NCBI GenBank assembly: GCA_020650975.1
Contig: JAIPMN010020484.1
Span: 5,680-49,324 of the forward strand
Reading direction: 5' to 3'
Length of the DNA stretch: 43,645 nucleotides
Source of the DNA: Apostichopus californicus
Lineage: Eukaryota; Echinodermata; Holothuroidea; Aspidochirotida; Stichopodidae
In this document: positions 23,501-33,232 of the stretch, piece after piece
How the letters are laid out: every line of letters begins with the position of its first letter
How positions within the stretch are numbered: position 1 is the first letter of the stretch
The notes under the pieces: generated by a model
What the model was told of the DNA's origin: nothing
The model's database searches: none
What the model saw: only the letters and a program-made list of their open reading frames with translations
Program-made: the position numbers and the translations under genes

Positions 23501-24030
23501 TAAACTTACTGCTATTCAACTAAATTTTGTAAATATTTATAAATGCATATTAGGAATTAACTAATGATATGTGTGTTAGTCTCACTCGGCTAACCACTTT
23601 AACTGATGAGTCCTAGATGTTAAAAGGGTCATTTCTCAAAGTGGGATAGAAACACAATTGGACTGATGGCAGTGCTTCCTATTGGCCAACAAAAGAACAA
23701 ACATAAGTTTGTGCCTATAAAATGTCACAAAACACAGTTTTCAATATATGTGATCTTGTAAACAATGTACCTACATATACTGAGTACAAAATCAAGCAAG
23801 ATGAATGAATGGAGCTATTTATTACCAGCATGTGAAGGTTCATGGCCAGATCCCCCTCCTGATAAGAGAGTAACCTTCCCAGCAGCCTTCACTGCAGCTA
23901 TATCCTCTCTAATCACCACAGAGTAGCCATCCAGCATGCAAAGTCCTGGATGGACTGCAACAAGTCCCTCTAAGGATTCTTGGACACACTGGCTGGTGTT
24001 GTTTAGTAACTTTTTGGTTTGGATGGACAT
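11528..24030 (-). CDS. TKFC: Triokinase/FMN cyclase (dihydroxyacetone kinase), 13 coding exons
   Basis: Cytosolic ATP-dependent kinase for dihydroxyacetone and glyceraldehyde; the human enzyme also makes cyclic FMN from FAD. Exons (minus strand, 5' to 3'): 24030-23826, 22744-22634, 22196-22012, 20749-20671, 20340-20216, 19404-19257, 18631-18500, 17895-17737, 16597-16463, 14074-13965, 13290-13153, 12484-12401, 11680-11528. All junctions keep frame, giving about 587 aa (human 575). Residues about 9-335 are the DhaK-type domain, with [22 protein letters not shown] and GLGIHGEAG (His about 226, the covalent substrate-binding residue in the family). Residues about 385-585 are the DhaL-type ATP domain, with GDGDCGTT (Asp about 414 and 416), MGGSSGALYS, GDRTMLDPL and AGRASY. 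All key motifs are intact, so it looks functional. An ATG three codons upstream (24039) is an alternative start; 24030 aligns better with the human start. The exon 8 donor is ambiguous (17737 or 21 nt further). Confidence 0.94.
14983..16495 (-). repeat. 80-bp minisatellite carrying the TKFC exon 9 end and splice donor, about 19 copies
   Basis: About 19 copies of a unit of 76-95 bp, mostly 80, run head to tail. Read on the minus strand, each unit contains GATTGTGGAACAACACTGAA-like sequence, AAGAGGGGCAGTGG and then GTGAGTTAGATC. That is the last 11-12 codons of TKFC exon 9 ([12 protein letters not shown]) plus its 5' splice site and about 45 bp of intron. The copy nearest 16463 is the real exon end; the other 18 lie in intron 9 and fill about 60% of it. 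GTGAGT is kept in every copy. Variants lack GTAT or ATCA, one copy (near 15240-15265) has an insertion, and some have TGTGTAAC in place of TGTGGAAC. Confidence 0.95.
17713..17743 (-). promoter_or_regulatory. Hairpin overlapping the TKFC exon 8 splice donors
   Basis: CACCATGGCAACC at 17713-17725 and GGTTACCATGGTG at 17731-17743 can pair over 12 of 13 positions with a 5-nt loop. On the transcribed (minus) strand each arm carries a CATG|GT donor-like site, 21 nt apart and both in the phase needed for exon 9. The fold is seen in the sequence; a role in donor choice is inferred. Confidence 0.45.
19500..19876. mobile_element. TTAA-flanked MITE, copy 1 (TKFC intron 5)
   Basis: 377 bp bounded by TTAA on both sides (19496-19499 and 19877-19880), with inverted ends AGGCATTGAAGACTC and AGGATGTGAAGACTC (right end reverse-complemented). 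The interior is closely similar to 20934-21290. A TTAA target site is typical of piggyBac-type elements. No coding capacity, so it is presumably non-autonomous. Confidence 0.75.
20934..21290. mobile_element. TTAA-flanked MITE, copy 2 (TKFC intron 3)
   Basis: 357 bp in the same orientation as copy 1 and also flanked by TTAA (20930-20933 and 21291-21294). Shared internal blocks include GAAAAAGTTAACTTTC, GTTGCTTGCAAGTGA and CTAATTACCGACGGTAGCAA. Relative to copy 1 it lacks the stretch around GACTGCAGGGAGTTTCC and has small indels. Confidence 0.75.
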
Positions 24031-25984
24031 GTCATGCATGTGCTTCACTTTTGCAGAACAAGTTCTGTAAATAATCCAAAATGCAGATGCTAACTTAGGA
24101 ATATAAAGCTTATCAAATTGTGACATTAAGGTGAAATAAGGGTAAAAAAAGGGTGATAAGCAAACAAAAAAAATATGATATTGAAAAAAAGTTTCTTTTG
24201 AACTAGCTATGGTAAATAGAGTGATTATGTAGTGTTTCTGTGCAACTACATTTTAAACAACCACATATTCATATTTCTAAAGACTATAATAAGGTATAAC
24301 TGAAAGGTCAAATTAAACTCTCAATGACAAGGCCTTGCCAGATAAAGGTTGGTTTGTGTTCCAATTAATGACCGATTCATTTGATAAGATTCAGGACATT
24401 TGAGAAGATCTTACAACAAACAAGAATGCATTTTAAGAACAACTGATGGAAAATAATTGGTTTCAAACAGAACTAAGGGACAATTGTATAAACATAGCAT
24501 TATTTCTCCTAAATGTAGGTCTTTCTTATTTGGGTAAGGTGTGGGGAGAGGAGGGGATGAGCAATGCATCCAATCTATCCCACATTTACTTTCAGTAACA
24601 TATAAAAAATGTAAGTTATATGCTGCATACGCAACTCACTACCAAGTTCAAAGGTCATTTGCTATTACAGCTTATTTCTTTATTCTAGCCTTTGTTTTAA
24701 ATCATATCTTATCTTAATATCCAATAATTGACCTGTGACTATAGTTTGTGTACCGTTCATAATATACAGTATCTACTCAATAGAATAACATTGATAGAAG
24801 CAATTACATAGATTCATGATTGGCAATGATTTACATGCCCTTAGCAGGAAATCATCACATTGCTCTTCACTGAAACAAATATGAGAGAAGGGCATCATGT
24901 TTATAAGCAATACCAATAACCATATTTTGCCTGCGGTATTAATGAATGCTTTGAGTCAGTTGTGTGTACTATGGTTATTGGAGATTGTACTAATTAGGGG
25001 ATTGCCAGAAGCACAGTGTAACACTGAGTACATTACAGTAGAAGTTTGGTCTATGGCCCTGGGTCAACCTTTCTAAGCGCGGAACGATTCTCTTGAAGGA
25101 TGGAGTTAGAAATTCTGTCCGTAGGACACCAGACCAATTTTAGTATGAGACAGGCCTTCCAGGGTAGCATAGGTAGCTATAGCCAATGTACAAAAGGAGT
25201 AGCTAGGCTTGCCAGCCAACGTAGTATAAAATGAGTTTAGGTATCGATTTAGAATAACATTCTCATAATTAATTAATTGGAAATGAATACGCCAATGTGC
25301 AAAAGATTGAGCGATACCTTACAGAGTTATCTCTGTTGAATATCTAGCTGCAACGAGACGCCGAACCAATAAGTTACCTAACTTCCGTTCCTAGTTAATC
25401 TTTCACGACTGTACTGGAGCTCTACACATACCTGCACACCATTCATGTACTGTACATTTTATACCGAGTACCTGTATAAGGTCAAAGGTTCCCAAAACAG
25501 CTTTCTTATTGGCTAGACAGTATAGGTGTGTCAAAACTTGTAGGTGACGTCTGTCGTTTACATATTGTCCTAAACAATTTCTATGATCTAACCCATAGAA
25601 ATAGAGGAGGGTTTTTGGATCTAACCTTACTGGAATTCGGAAAGCGCAATTATGTTTTTTTTTTAATAAACAGAGGAAACACACACATGAGCATACACAT
25701 GCAATATAGTTGAAGTCAGGAGGTTCTTAAGAAAGAAAGAAAAAGCAGAACGCGAAAGACTTCAATCCGGCTAGCAGAAAAATCTTACAAAAATCGTGTA
25801 CTAAATCGGGTACGCGCGCGGGCCCGACCGAACGCGAACCTATTAAGCGCTTCCAGCGTTTGCCACACACGTATGTCAGTACGTACGTATGTATGTACAA
25901 AAAAAATGCACGGCACTGGCAGGTTACATAAATCATCTGTTTTTACCTCCATGCATAAATATTGTGTGGCATAAGTTGGGATCG

Positions 25985-26062
25985 CATGTACCGTTATGTA
26001 CGTACATTGCGCATTGCTCATGTACGTACATTGCGCATGTACGTACATTGCGCATTGCTCAA
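25985..26062. repeat. Tandem repeat of GTACGTACATTGCGCAT
   Basis: Three units of GTACGTACATTGCGCAT separated by nothing or by TGCTCAT, preceded by CATGTACCGTTAT. Related ACGTACGTATGTATGTAC sequence lies at about 25870-25900. The unit contains the self-complementary GTACGTAC and TGCGCA. Confidence 0.75.
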
Positions 26063-26798
26063 TGTGTAGCTATATATAGTGAGATTTTGTTTCAACCAAT
26101 GTTTCTCTATATGGCCCTCCTAGAACATAAATCGAGCCCAGCTATAGATTATCTAACTACAGAGAGCGGTAAGATGAAAATTCTGAATGAAACATGTAAA
26201 TATCACTTCTTAGATTAAATTTGACATTGATCATGTGAGAGTGCAGTTTTCTCTCAATAGAAGATCAAATTATCGTCATGACCGCAATTACCGTGGATAA
26301 GAGAAAATTTGCATCGACGGCGCAATAATGCCTTGGGTCTTCATACCCAGTTTCTATTTCTTCAGTGGTGCAGTACCACAGTCTACACCCAGTGAACGTA
26401 AGCTTGTCTATATTGAATCAAAATACGTTGCTTTGATATATGGGTATAAGGATCAATGGAATTGGTACTACGGAGAGACTACATCTTAACACCGAATAAG
26501 TATAACTGTATGAACCCTTATAAAGTTATAAGCAGAGTAATTGACTGTGGTAATCAGCCCATAATGGCAACTCCGAAATTATGTAACAAGTAGTGTAAAC
26601 TCCGTATTAATTCAGTGCTAATAAGTAACTGAATTAGTCCCGGTTTCCTGTTTACCAGTAATTAGGCTAAATAGGATTCCCTTTCTCACCAAAAGTTTCT
26701 TTGCTGCTCTCCGAAATTACTTTCACCAGTACAAAAAAAGAAAGAAAAATAAGATCAAGAAAACTACTAAACATGTAAACGATGAAGCGAAGTATTAC

Positions 26799-27054
26799 CA
26801 GTGGCATAGGCGTAGGAGCCCAATTTGATTGGGGGAGGGGAGGGGGGGGCTGTCGACTTAAAATATAACCAATGTACATATCACATATAGGCATGCATCG
26901 GTTATTACATCGCATGCCAATTACATACAATCATTTGCCGTGTTATTACCCTTCCATATTGCCCGAATTTTCACAAAAATTAATTGGTTGGGGGCTGCAG
27001 CCCCGCCCCAGCCCCACCAACCCCCCGTCTCCTACACGTATGACCAGCTGTCAC
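26799..27054. repeat. Degenerate inverted-repeat element with G/C runs
   Basis: The left end has CAGTGGCATAGGCGTAGGAG followed by a G-rich run. The right end is C-rich, followed by CTCCTACACGTATGACCAG, whose reverse complement resembles the left end at about 12 of 17 positions. A GTGGCAT...C-run combination also occurs near 38068-38130. No coding capacity. Confidence 0.4.
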
Positions 27055-27222
27055 GATTCTGCTGTTAAAATAAAAACAAAGAGGTGAGTGTGAGAGTACT
27101 TGCGAACTAAAAATTCAAGACCCTACCCTCGTCCAAAATTGATTAATTAATGACAACCATCCATCTCCTACCTATAGCAGAATGTCGCATGTCGCGACTT
27201 AACTAGAGCTGGTGCTGCCGCC

Positions 27223-27442
27223 CGTATGGAAAGCCATTTTAACATTTAATCGGGAATTTTAGATATCTGAAATAGTTTCTTAATTTAGATATCTAAAATT
27301 ATATTTTGGATATCTGAAATTAAATTCAAGATATCTGAAATTGAATTCGAGATATGTGAATAAGAATTCAGATATCTGAAATTCTCTGGTATTTCGAGAT
27401 ATCTAAAATTCCTGTTTAAATGTTAAAACGGCTTTCCATACG
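27223..27442. mobile_element. AGATATCT-rich palindromic MITE
   Basis: 220 bp with inverted ends of about 48 bp. The left starts CGTATGGAAAGCCATTTTAA and the right, reverse-complemented, starts CGTATGGAAAGCCGTTTTAA; both lead into GGGAATTTTAGATATC or AGGAATTTTAGATATC. The core is about seven degenerate, mostly self-complementary units of GATATCTGAAATT. No open frame. Confidence 0.75.
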
Positions 27443-28314
27443 CCCGAGGGCCCAGACCCAACCTGCTGCATTTTTGCACGGGCGGACTGATATTCATATT
27501 TCAGGGAAAGCTCTGAAATCTGATCGTTTTCTTTAAACGTGATAAACTGTTCCTGCCCGATGATTTCTGGGTTTCCCTCAAAATGTCTGTAAGTAAAATT
27601 GAGATTACCCTTCGTACGTAGGGCAAAAATAATAACAATCTTTATATAGGTACTCGTGCCAGTTGTTATAAGGTGGCATATATGCTAGCGATGTACTCAG
27701 TGTTGTTTCATTTCCTTAGGTTGTTATTATACTGTATAACTGTAAAAAAAATCTTACATTTAACGTCTCCGCCTTCATTAATGTCATCTATAAATCTGAC
27801 AGAGATAAAAGTGACTCGGGTAGCAAATCGTGACAGCACAGTTCTTAAAATTCTCTTCGATACCCACACGAAAACGGGAAATTCAAAGAAATCATGTTCT
27901 CAATCGAGAACGTCTGAGAGTATCGTAACCAGGCGTTAATAGATGCCCAACAAAACCTATTGTCAAAGAAATTCAACCTTGAATTATCTTTGCCATTTTT
28001 CACTAAAGCATGGGTGCACGGCTGTGGATTTTCATTTGGGTGCCTATTTCTACTCCTGCACCGGGGTACTGTTGTTGCATTGCTGCGCCATTGTACAAGG
28101 CGTCTCAGCCGAAAATAAAAGGTCGACATCAGTTGGTCTTCATAGAAAATTAACCAATGTAACATTCTTGGGGCTCCCCAAATGAGACAACTACATGTAA
28201 ACGAAACTGGAACTTTAACTTATAGCGCTAACTGAATCCGCTTTTCGGCAGTGTCAACCTTGGGTACTTTTGTTTTCTTTTCCGGTAGCGCAGTTCTTAA
28301 TCGGTCACCTACTT

Positions 28315-28320
28315 TATAAA
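28315..28320 (+). promoter_or_regulatory. TATA-like box upstream of CHURC1
   Basis: TATAAA lies 83 bp before the CHURC1 start codon, which would put transcription start near 28345 and give a short 5' UTR. No other core promoter element was identified. Confidence 0.35.
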
Positions 28321-28402
28321 GCACATTCTACACTGACTAGAAACATTCAATTGGTACCGAATGGTTTCAATTTCGAATTAACGAAAATAAAGTAAACGAA
28401 AA

Positions 28403-29708
28403 ATGTGCATTGATTGCGTAAAACAAAAGTGTCCGGACAGGGTGAGTGTCTAACTTTATTTTTCCAAAAGTAATTTATTTCAGAGGATCGATCGATCTGG
28501 TTCATGCCTATCCGGGTACTTGTAATATGCAACTACCACTGAAATTTCGCACAACCAGTAACAACAGTGAAACAAACATAGAAAAAAAAATCATAGTTCG
28601 TACACAAAAGATTACGAATCGATTAACCAGGGTACCATATATTGTCATGCTGTCGAGACTTGTGTCACTTTCTGAGGGGTTGTTTTAATTTTACTATGAA
28701 ATCGATAACCGTAATTAAGATGCTACATAAGTCTCTTTTCTGTCATTCCCTTTTGTGTTTTCTCATTAGGGAACTTTTTGTGTAGATGATGGTTCATACA
28801 CAATGAATTTTCATGAATGTGCAGAGTGTCACAAGAAAGAGCCAATAAAAATCGAAGACAGACAGAAAGAAACAGACGATGATGGGGCTGAGACAATCTC
28901 CTACAGTCGTAAGATCCAATATTTGTTTAAATTTAGTCATTGTATGCAACTATCACTTCCAGCAGCATTAAAATTAAGCAGATCAGAGAAAAAGGAAACC
29001 AACCTATCTTTTACAAGCATGCTAACTACACCACTTCACTGTACCCAAAGTACAACATCTGTGTAGCTTTTTACAGCTTAATCAGGCTTGTTTGTTTTCT
29101 TCCATTGAAGTGCTAAGGAAAGAATGGAAAAACTTTGCATCTGCAAGCAGTCATTTATTAATGTATTTAATGGTTCAATTTGCAGTACATATTTGCATCT
29201 GTAATAGTAACTGTGTTTTATTTTCTTATGCAGATAGATGTTCTTTTTGCAATCATTGCATTGCAGAGCACAGCCACATATTTCAGATTGATGGGGAATT
29301 CCAGGTACTGACTATGAGTGTTAATGTGTGATATACTAACATGTAAAGTAATTAGTTTGCCAGCCTAACCTGTTCATCATATTGAAGGATTACTATGCCC
29401 TTTTCTTTCTCTACCAGAAACTGCAACAGGGAAGATTCTCTTTGGAGCACCGTTGCAAATTAAACAAGTTATATGTCAACTTTGCAAACTTAAGTACCTA
29501 TTACCTAATTATCAATTAATTATGTGACAAAATTGCAAGTTTGGGTCAACAAAATGGTTGACATTTGGCAACCAGAACTAAAAGAAATGTCACTTTTATT
29601 TGATTTCTTATACAGGAATATTCCATGTTGTGTGTCCTATGTGGCAGAGGAGAGGACACTGTCAGTATTCTCCCTACTGATCCCAGGGAAGTGACATCGT
29701 TGTACTGA
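28403..29708 (+). CDS. CHURC1: Churchill protein (CHURC1), 4 exons
   Basis: Exons 28403-28441, 28770-28908, 29234-29304 and 29616-29708 join in frame to a 113-aa protein (human 112 aa). Donors are GTGAGT, GTAAGA and GTACTG; acceptors are CATTAG, ATGCAG and TATACAG. It opens with [13 protein letters not shown], then [15 protein letters not shown], an acidic linker, [34 protein letters not shown] and [13 protein letters not shown]. The ordered Cys/His residues (CxxC at the start, CxxC near 30, H.C..C with later His, CxxC near 90) match the zinc-binding residues of the family. In vertebrates Churchill is induced by FGF and influences mesoderm/neural choice; direct DNA binding has been questioned. 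All motifs are intact. AATAAA at 30002-30007 is a likely polyadenylation signal. Confidence 0.95.
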
Positions 29709-32557
29709 AGATTCAGTTCAAGAAGCGACTATTTAACTTTGTAAGATTTAAAGGATGAGGAAAAGTTGGCCAGTGGCGACTCAAACTAACTCTTAGCCCA
29801 CCAGATAAAAGTAATCCCACACTTTAGGATTCCTACAGCTGTGGAAATGATGGTATTTGCAATGGAGTCACTGATTTCATAAGAATCCTAGTTTCATGAT
29901 CTCAAATGTTTTATTCAGCAAAGTTATAGTTGAATGAGCAAGGAAAAACTGGATAAATTATTCCCGGATCAGACTCCTTCTGGAATTCCACATCTAATGG
30001 TAATAAAGCTTCAGTTTGTGTTTCATTGTAGCTTAAGTTTACCATGATCAAGTCCTGTGTAATAAAAATCACACTTAGTTGAATAACTTTCATTCCTCAA
30101 TTCATAAGTATTTGTAGATAAAAGTTATGATGCTTCTCCTTATAAGAGAATTAATAACCATGTAACCTATTGCCCTCAAAATTGTTGTTTTGGTTTTGTT
30201 TGTAAACCATGTCTAAGATTAGTATTTTTCCAATGTGCAATTTTTTGATAGATTATAAGAAGCAGAAACCTATTTTATTGTACTGTAGCTTCAAATTATT
30301 GTGTAAACTTGCTTTTGCATTTGTTCAGATAAAAAGCTTGTATATTCTTCCTGGTATACTCTTCCTCGGACCCAACACAAGGACTTAATCAGTATAATAA
30401 TATGAACATTGCTTCTATGATTACTGATTGTCTTGTCTGATTATGTTGTATTCAAGGACCTGGAAGACAAGGTTAATCCTGAGTGTATCATCATGCACAC
30501 TATGGTTCTACAGGGGACTGCCAAGTGCTACCTTCCCCCCTTTGCCTCCACATCTGCTAACAATCATGATTTTAGAAGTGCTACCACATCTATGGTAACT
30601 GTAAAATGATGACAGAATGCGTCTTGTCCAATTGTCTTTGTCATGAACCACCAACCTGGTTGCTTCAACTATTATAAAAAAATAAATATATTTTTTGTAA
30701 GGTCATCATTTTCAACTGCAATGGGGATTTCATAGGTATTAAATTGACTCACCTCAGCCATCCCAGGCTTACCTTTGCGCATCAACTTCTTCATATTTTT
30801 TATGCTATTGTAGTGATAAATATTTCAGTGTTTGTATAGTTGTTTTCAGAATTTCATAGATGAGATGATGCAAAAAAAATAACTACAATTACTTTCATTT
30901 TGTATGTTTTGTTTGTTTAGAATTATGAACTGATACTTTTATTTTTAACTATGTTTCTGCTACTTGTAAGGTGTGACAGCAATCTCAAACATTCTGAAAC
31001 AAAATGTTTCTTTTATCTAAAACAGCTTTTAAAGTTCATTTCATATATTTTTAAATGCAGTTCGATACTGAAGTCACACAACTGTGGTCAGTAATTGAAT
31101 TGCTCAGTTTCATTTTAATATTTTCAAATAATGAAGTAAACATTTTGAGATGTTTTTTAATTTGCTCTTGTGATTCATACTAGTATGAAAGAATAAAATC
31201 ACATCATGAGTATAACCTAGTTATATCACACAATCTTGTTTGGCAACTTTATTAATAATAATGATTGTAGACCAAATACAAAGAACTACATTAAGTTGTG
31301 TAAAAGATGAATTCAAAAGTTAAAACAATGTTAAACGGCTTAATTTATGATGCAGAAAGACAGGACAAGGTAAACATGAAAGAATTCAAAACAATGTTGT
31401 GGTTGTTGTTTTTTTCTTTTTCTTGAATGCTTAATTGCTTGATCAAATGCTTAATTGGCCACTATGTGTCTTCTTCACAAAAGAAAAGAAAAAGAAAAAA
31501 TACACCAACATGTTTTACATTTGAATGGTGCCAAAGGCTCTTAATACTGTCTTCCCCTATTGGCAAATCAGTTACACTCAACAAAGCCTCGTCTCCGCTA
31601 GATAAGAGTGACTAAGAAAGTTATGCTGGCAGTCGGTATAGTTTATCGACCACAAATGAGACCAACCTATTATCGAACTAATATTTTTCAACACATTTAA
31701 AACTATGATATCTCTGTCTTATTGCAAATTTTGTAACAGCTCCTATAGTACATGAGCCATTGAGACTTTATAGAACATTTTTTTTCTTTGTATAGTCTCG
31801 GAAGACTTTGTTTATCTAATTTACAGAACTCAATAAAAATCACATAATTAATAAGTGGTTGTTTGTCTCCCTTTCTTGAAGCTGAAAGAATATTGTACTT
31901 TATAACATTTCAGACCAAGAATTGCAACCTTCAGTACACTATTTCAAACCACTGTAATCAACAGACCTGTCAGCGGTTCTGCATTTTTTGAGTCTATTAT
32001 GAGAAAACTTGCAGTGTTTCAGTTCCAATTGCAACAGTATCATGATGTTTCATTGAATTGTCTGCAACAAAACAAGTTCATACTTTCAAGTTTTACCTCC
32101 TAAAGAGACCTGAAAGGAGAACTAGGAAAACCATCTTTGTCCATTTTGAAGGATACAATTAGAGATTCTCATGATACTATTACTTTTATTTAGCAATTTA
32201 CTTAATTTAATAATATAAAGGTGTGGGAACAAGACAGACTCACATGGTTTGTCTAACTTTGATGCTAAGGCAGGTAAACATTGCAAAATGTATGTGCTAC
32301 GAAATTTAAAACTGCTGATGAAAAGTAGTGGAAATTGGCTTTCACTTAGCTTGCAAGGAGGCATAAATAGTACTGACAGCAACCTCTGTTTCCCACCACC
32401 ATAACCCTAATGGATGCCTATATTAAGCTGCTTACAGCTGACATTCTGTTTACATAATGGTGCAAGGGAGAACATGAATCCAACTGCCCAAATCATTTAT
32501 TTGAATGTAATACAACAATATTACAATATTGTTTCTGATACGTGCTATCCAATTTAC
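29709..32557. other. CHURC1 3' UTR and tail-to-tail intergenic region
   Basis: AT-rich. The first 300 bp are probably the CHURC1 3' UTR. No further exons with matching splice sites were found; the minus-strand frame at 32122-32382 has no recognisable features. AATAAA on the minus strand at 32501-32496 is a possible polyadenylation signal for TRMT6. Confidence 0.5.
30002..30007 (+). promoter_or_regulatory. Putative CHURC1 polyadenylation signal
   Basis: AATAAA about 295 nt after the CHURC1 stop codon. It is the first canonical hexamer I found downstream. Confidence 0.45.
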
Positions 32558-32717
32558 CTCCATCCCAACCCCGACTGTCTCTGACGAATGAAGTACTCAG
32601 CTGTCTGAACTTCTGAAATGGATGAAGCCTTGCATTCATCCACATTTGATTAGCTCTGCTGCTCTCATCCTCCAGGTATCTGTATAACAGTGGTGGGTCC
32701 TGTTTATCTTTCTTCTC
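32558..32717 (-). CDS. Unassigned exon-like open frame
   Basis: A 160-nt stretch bounded on the minus strand by an acceptor-like TTTTCTCATTTAG and a donor-like GAG|GTAAAT. It is open over 53 codons with protein-like composition (PLLYRYLEDESSRANQMWMN, then ARLHPFQKFRQLSTSFVRDS). I do not recognise it firmly. The W-M-x-x-A-x-L-x-x-F-x-K-x-x-x-L spacing loosely resembles the C-terminal part of CDC50/TMEM30 proteins, but no other exon of that family was seen nearby. It lies 515 bp past the TRMT6 stop on the same strand. It could be an exon of a neighbouring gene, a relic exon, or chance within the TRMT6 3' UTR. Confidence 0.4.
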
Positions 32718-32877
32718 CTAAATGAGAAAATCAGCCTCTCATTTAGCTTCATGACTTCTGCTAGATGGCATCACTCACTCACGCACACATCAAAACAAAA
32801 GGAGTTTCCTCTGCTCAATTACATAAAAGGATAGTTTAAAGGAAAATTGAATTAAAATAAAGAAAAACTGTGCAACC

Positions 32878-33020
32878 ATGACATCACACCTGTTTACTTT
32901 AAGTTCACCTATGGTATATTCTGTGACAGTTTCAATTATCAATATCTCGTTATCAACTTATGTAGGACTTGCTTGCAAATTTCACCAGGATGCTAAGAAT
33001 ATCTTCCTCTGTCGTCGGTC
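32878..33020. repeat. Diverged half-copy of the 1936-2370 repeat
   Basis: ATGACATCACACCTGTTTAC, then a TTTAAGTTCACC stretch and GCAAATTTCACCAGGATG, followed by TCTTCCTCTGTC, parallel the right arm of the element at 2236-2370 in the same order. The opposite arm is not seen here. Confidence 0.5.
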
Positions 33021-33232
33021 TAAAATAATTTTATCCTCTGAACCATCTTTTTAAAAACTTTTCCAAGGGCCAATTTGACTTATGAAATGGACACAGTCTG
33101 GCATTCCAGGCCAAAAGCCTGATTGGCTCTGTTCCTCTCATCTGCAGGGCAATTAATGTTATATTCCCTGCTTTGTTTCAGTACTTTCACTGAACACTCT
33201 CCCCAAACTTCCTCCAGTCCTGGACCACCTCA

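Larger units (their letters stand above)
24040..28402. other. Head-to-head intergenic region between TKFC and CHURC1
   Basis: No protein-coding exon can be supported. TKFC leaves on the minus strand and CHURC1 on the plus strand, so promoters of both should lie here. The TKFC reading frame stays open upstream of 24039 with a possible 5' UTR acceptor just before it, so an upstream non-coding exon is likely. A minus-strand ACGGAAGTTAG followed by GTAACT near 25375-25390 could be an ETS-like site and donor of such an exon, but this is weak. The region also holds an ACGTACATTGCGCAT repeat (25985-26062), a degenerate inverted repeat with G-runs (26799-27054) and an AGATATCT-rich MITE (27223-27442). 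Confidence 0.5.

Noticed and set aside
25403..25684. 93-codon minus-strand frame upstream of TKFC
   Set aside because: No recognisable domain and no splice sites that would join it in frame to TKFC exon 1.
27570..27600. ATGTCT followed by GTAAGTAAAA, which looks like a tiny first coding exon
   Set aside because: CHURC1 already has a family-typical start at 28403, and no downstream exon needs this one.
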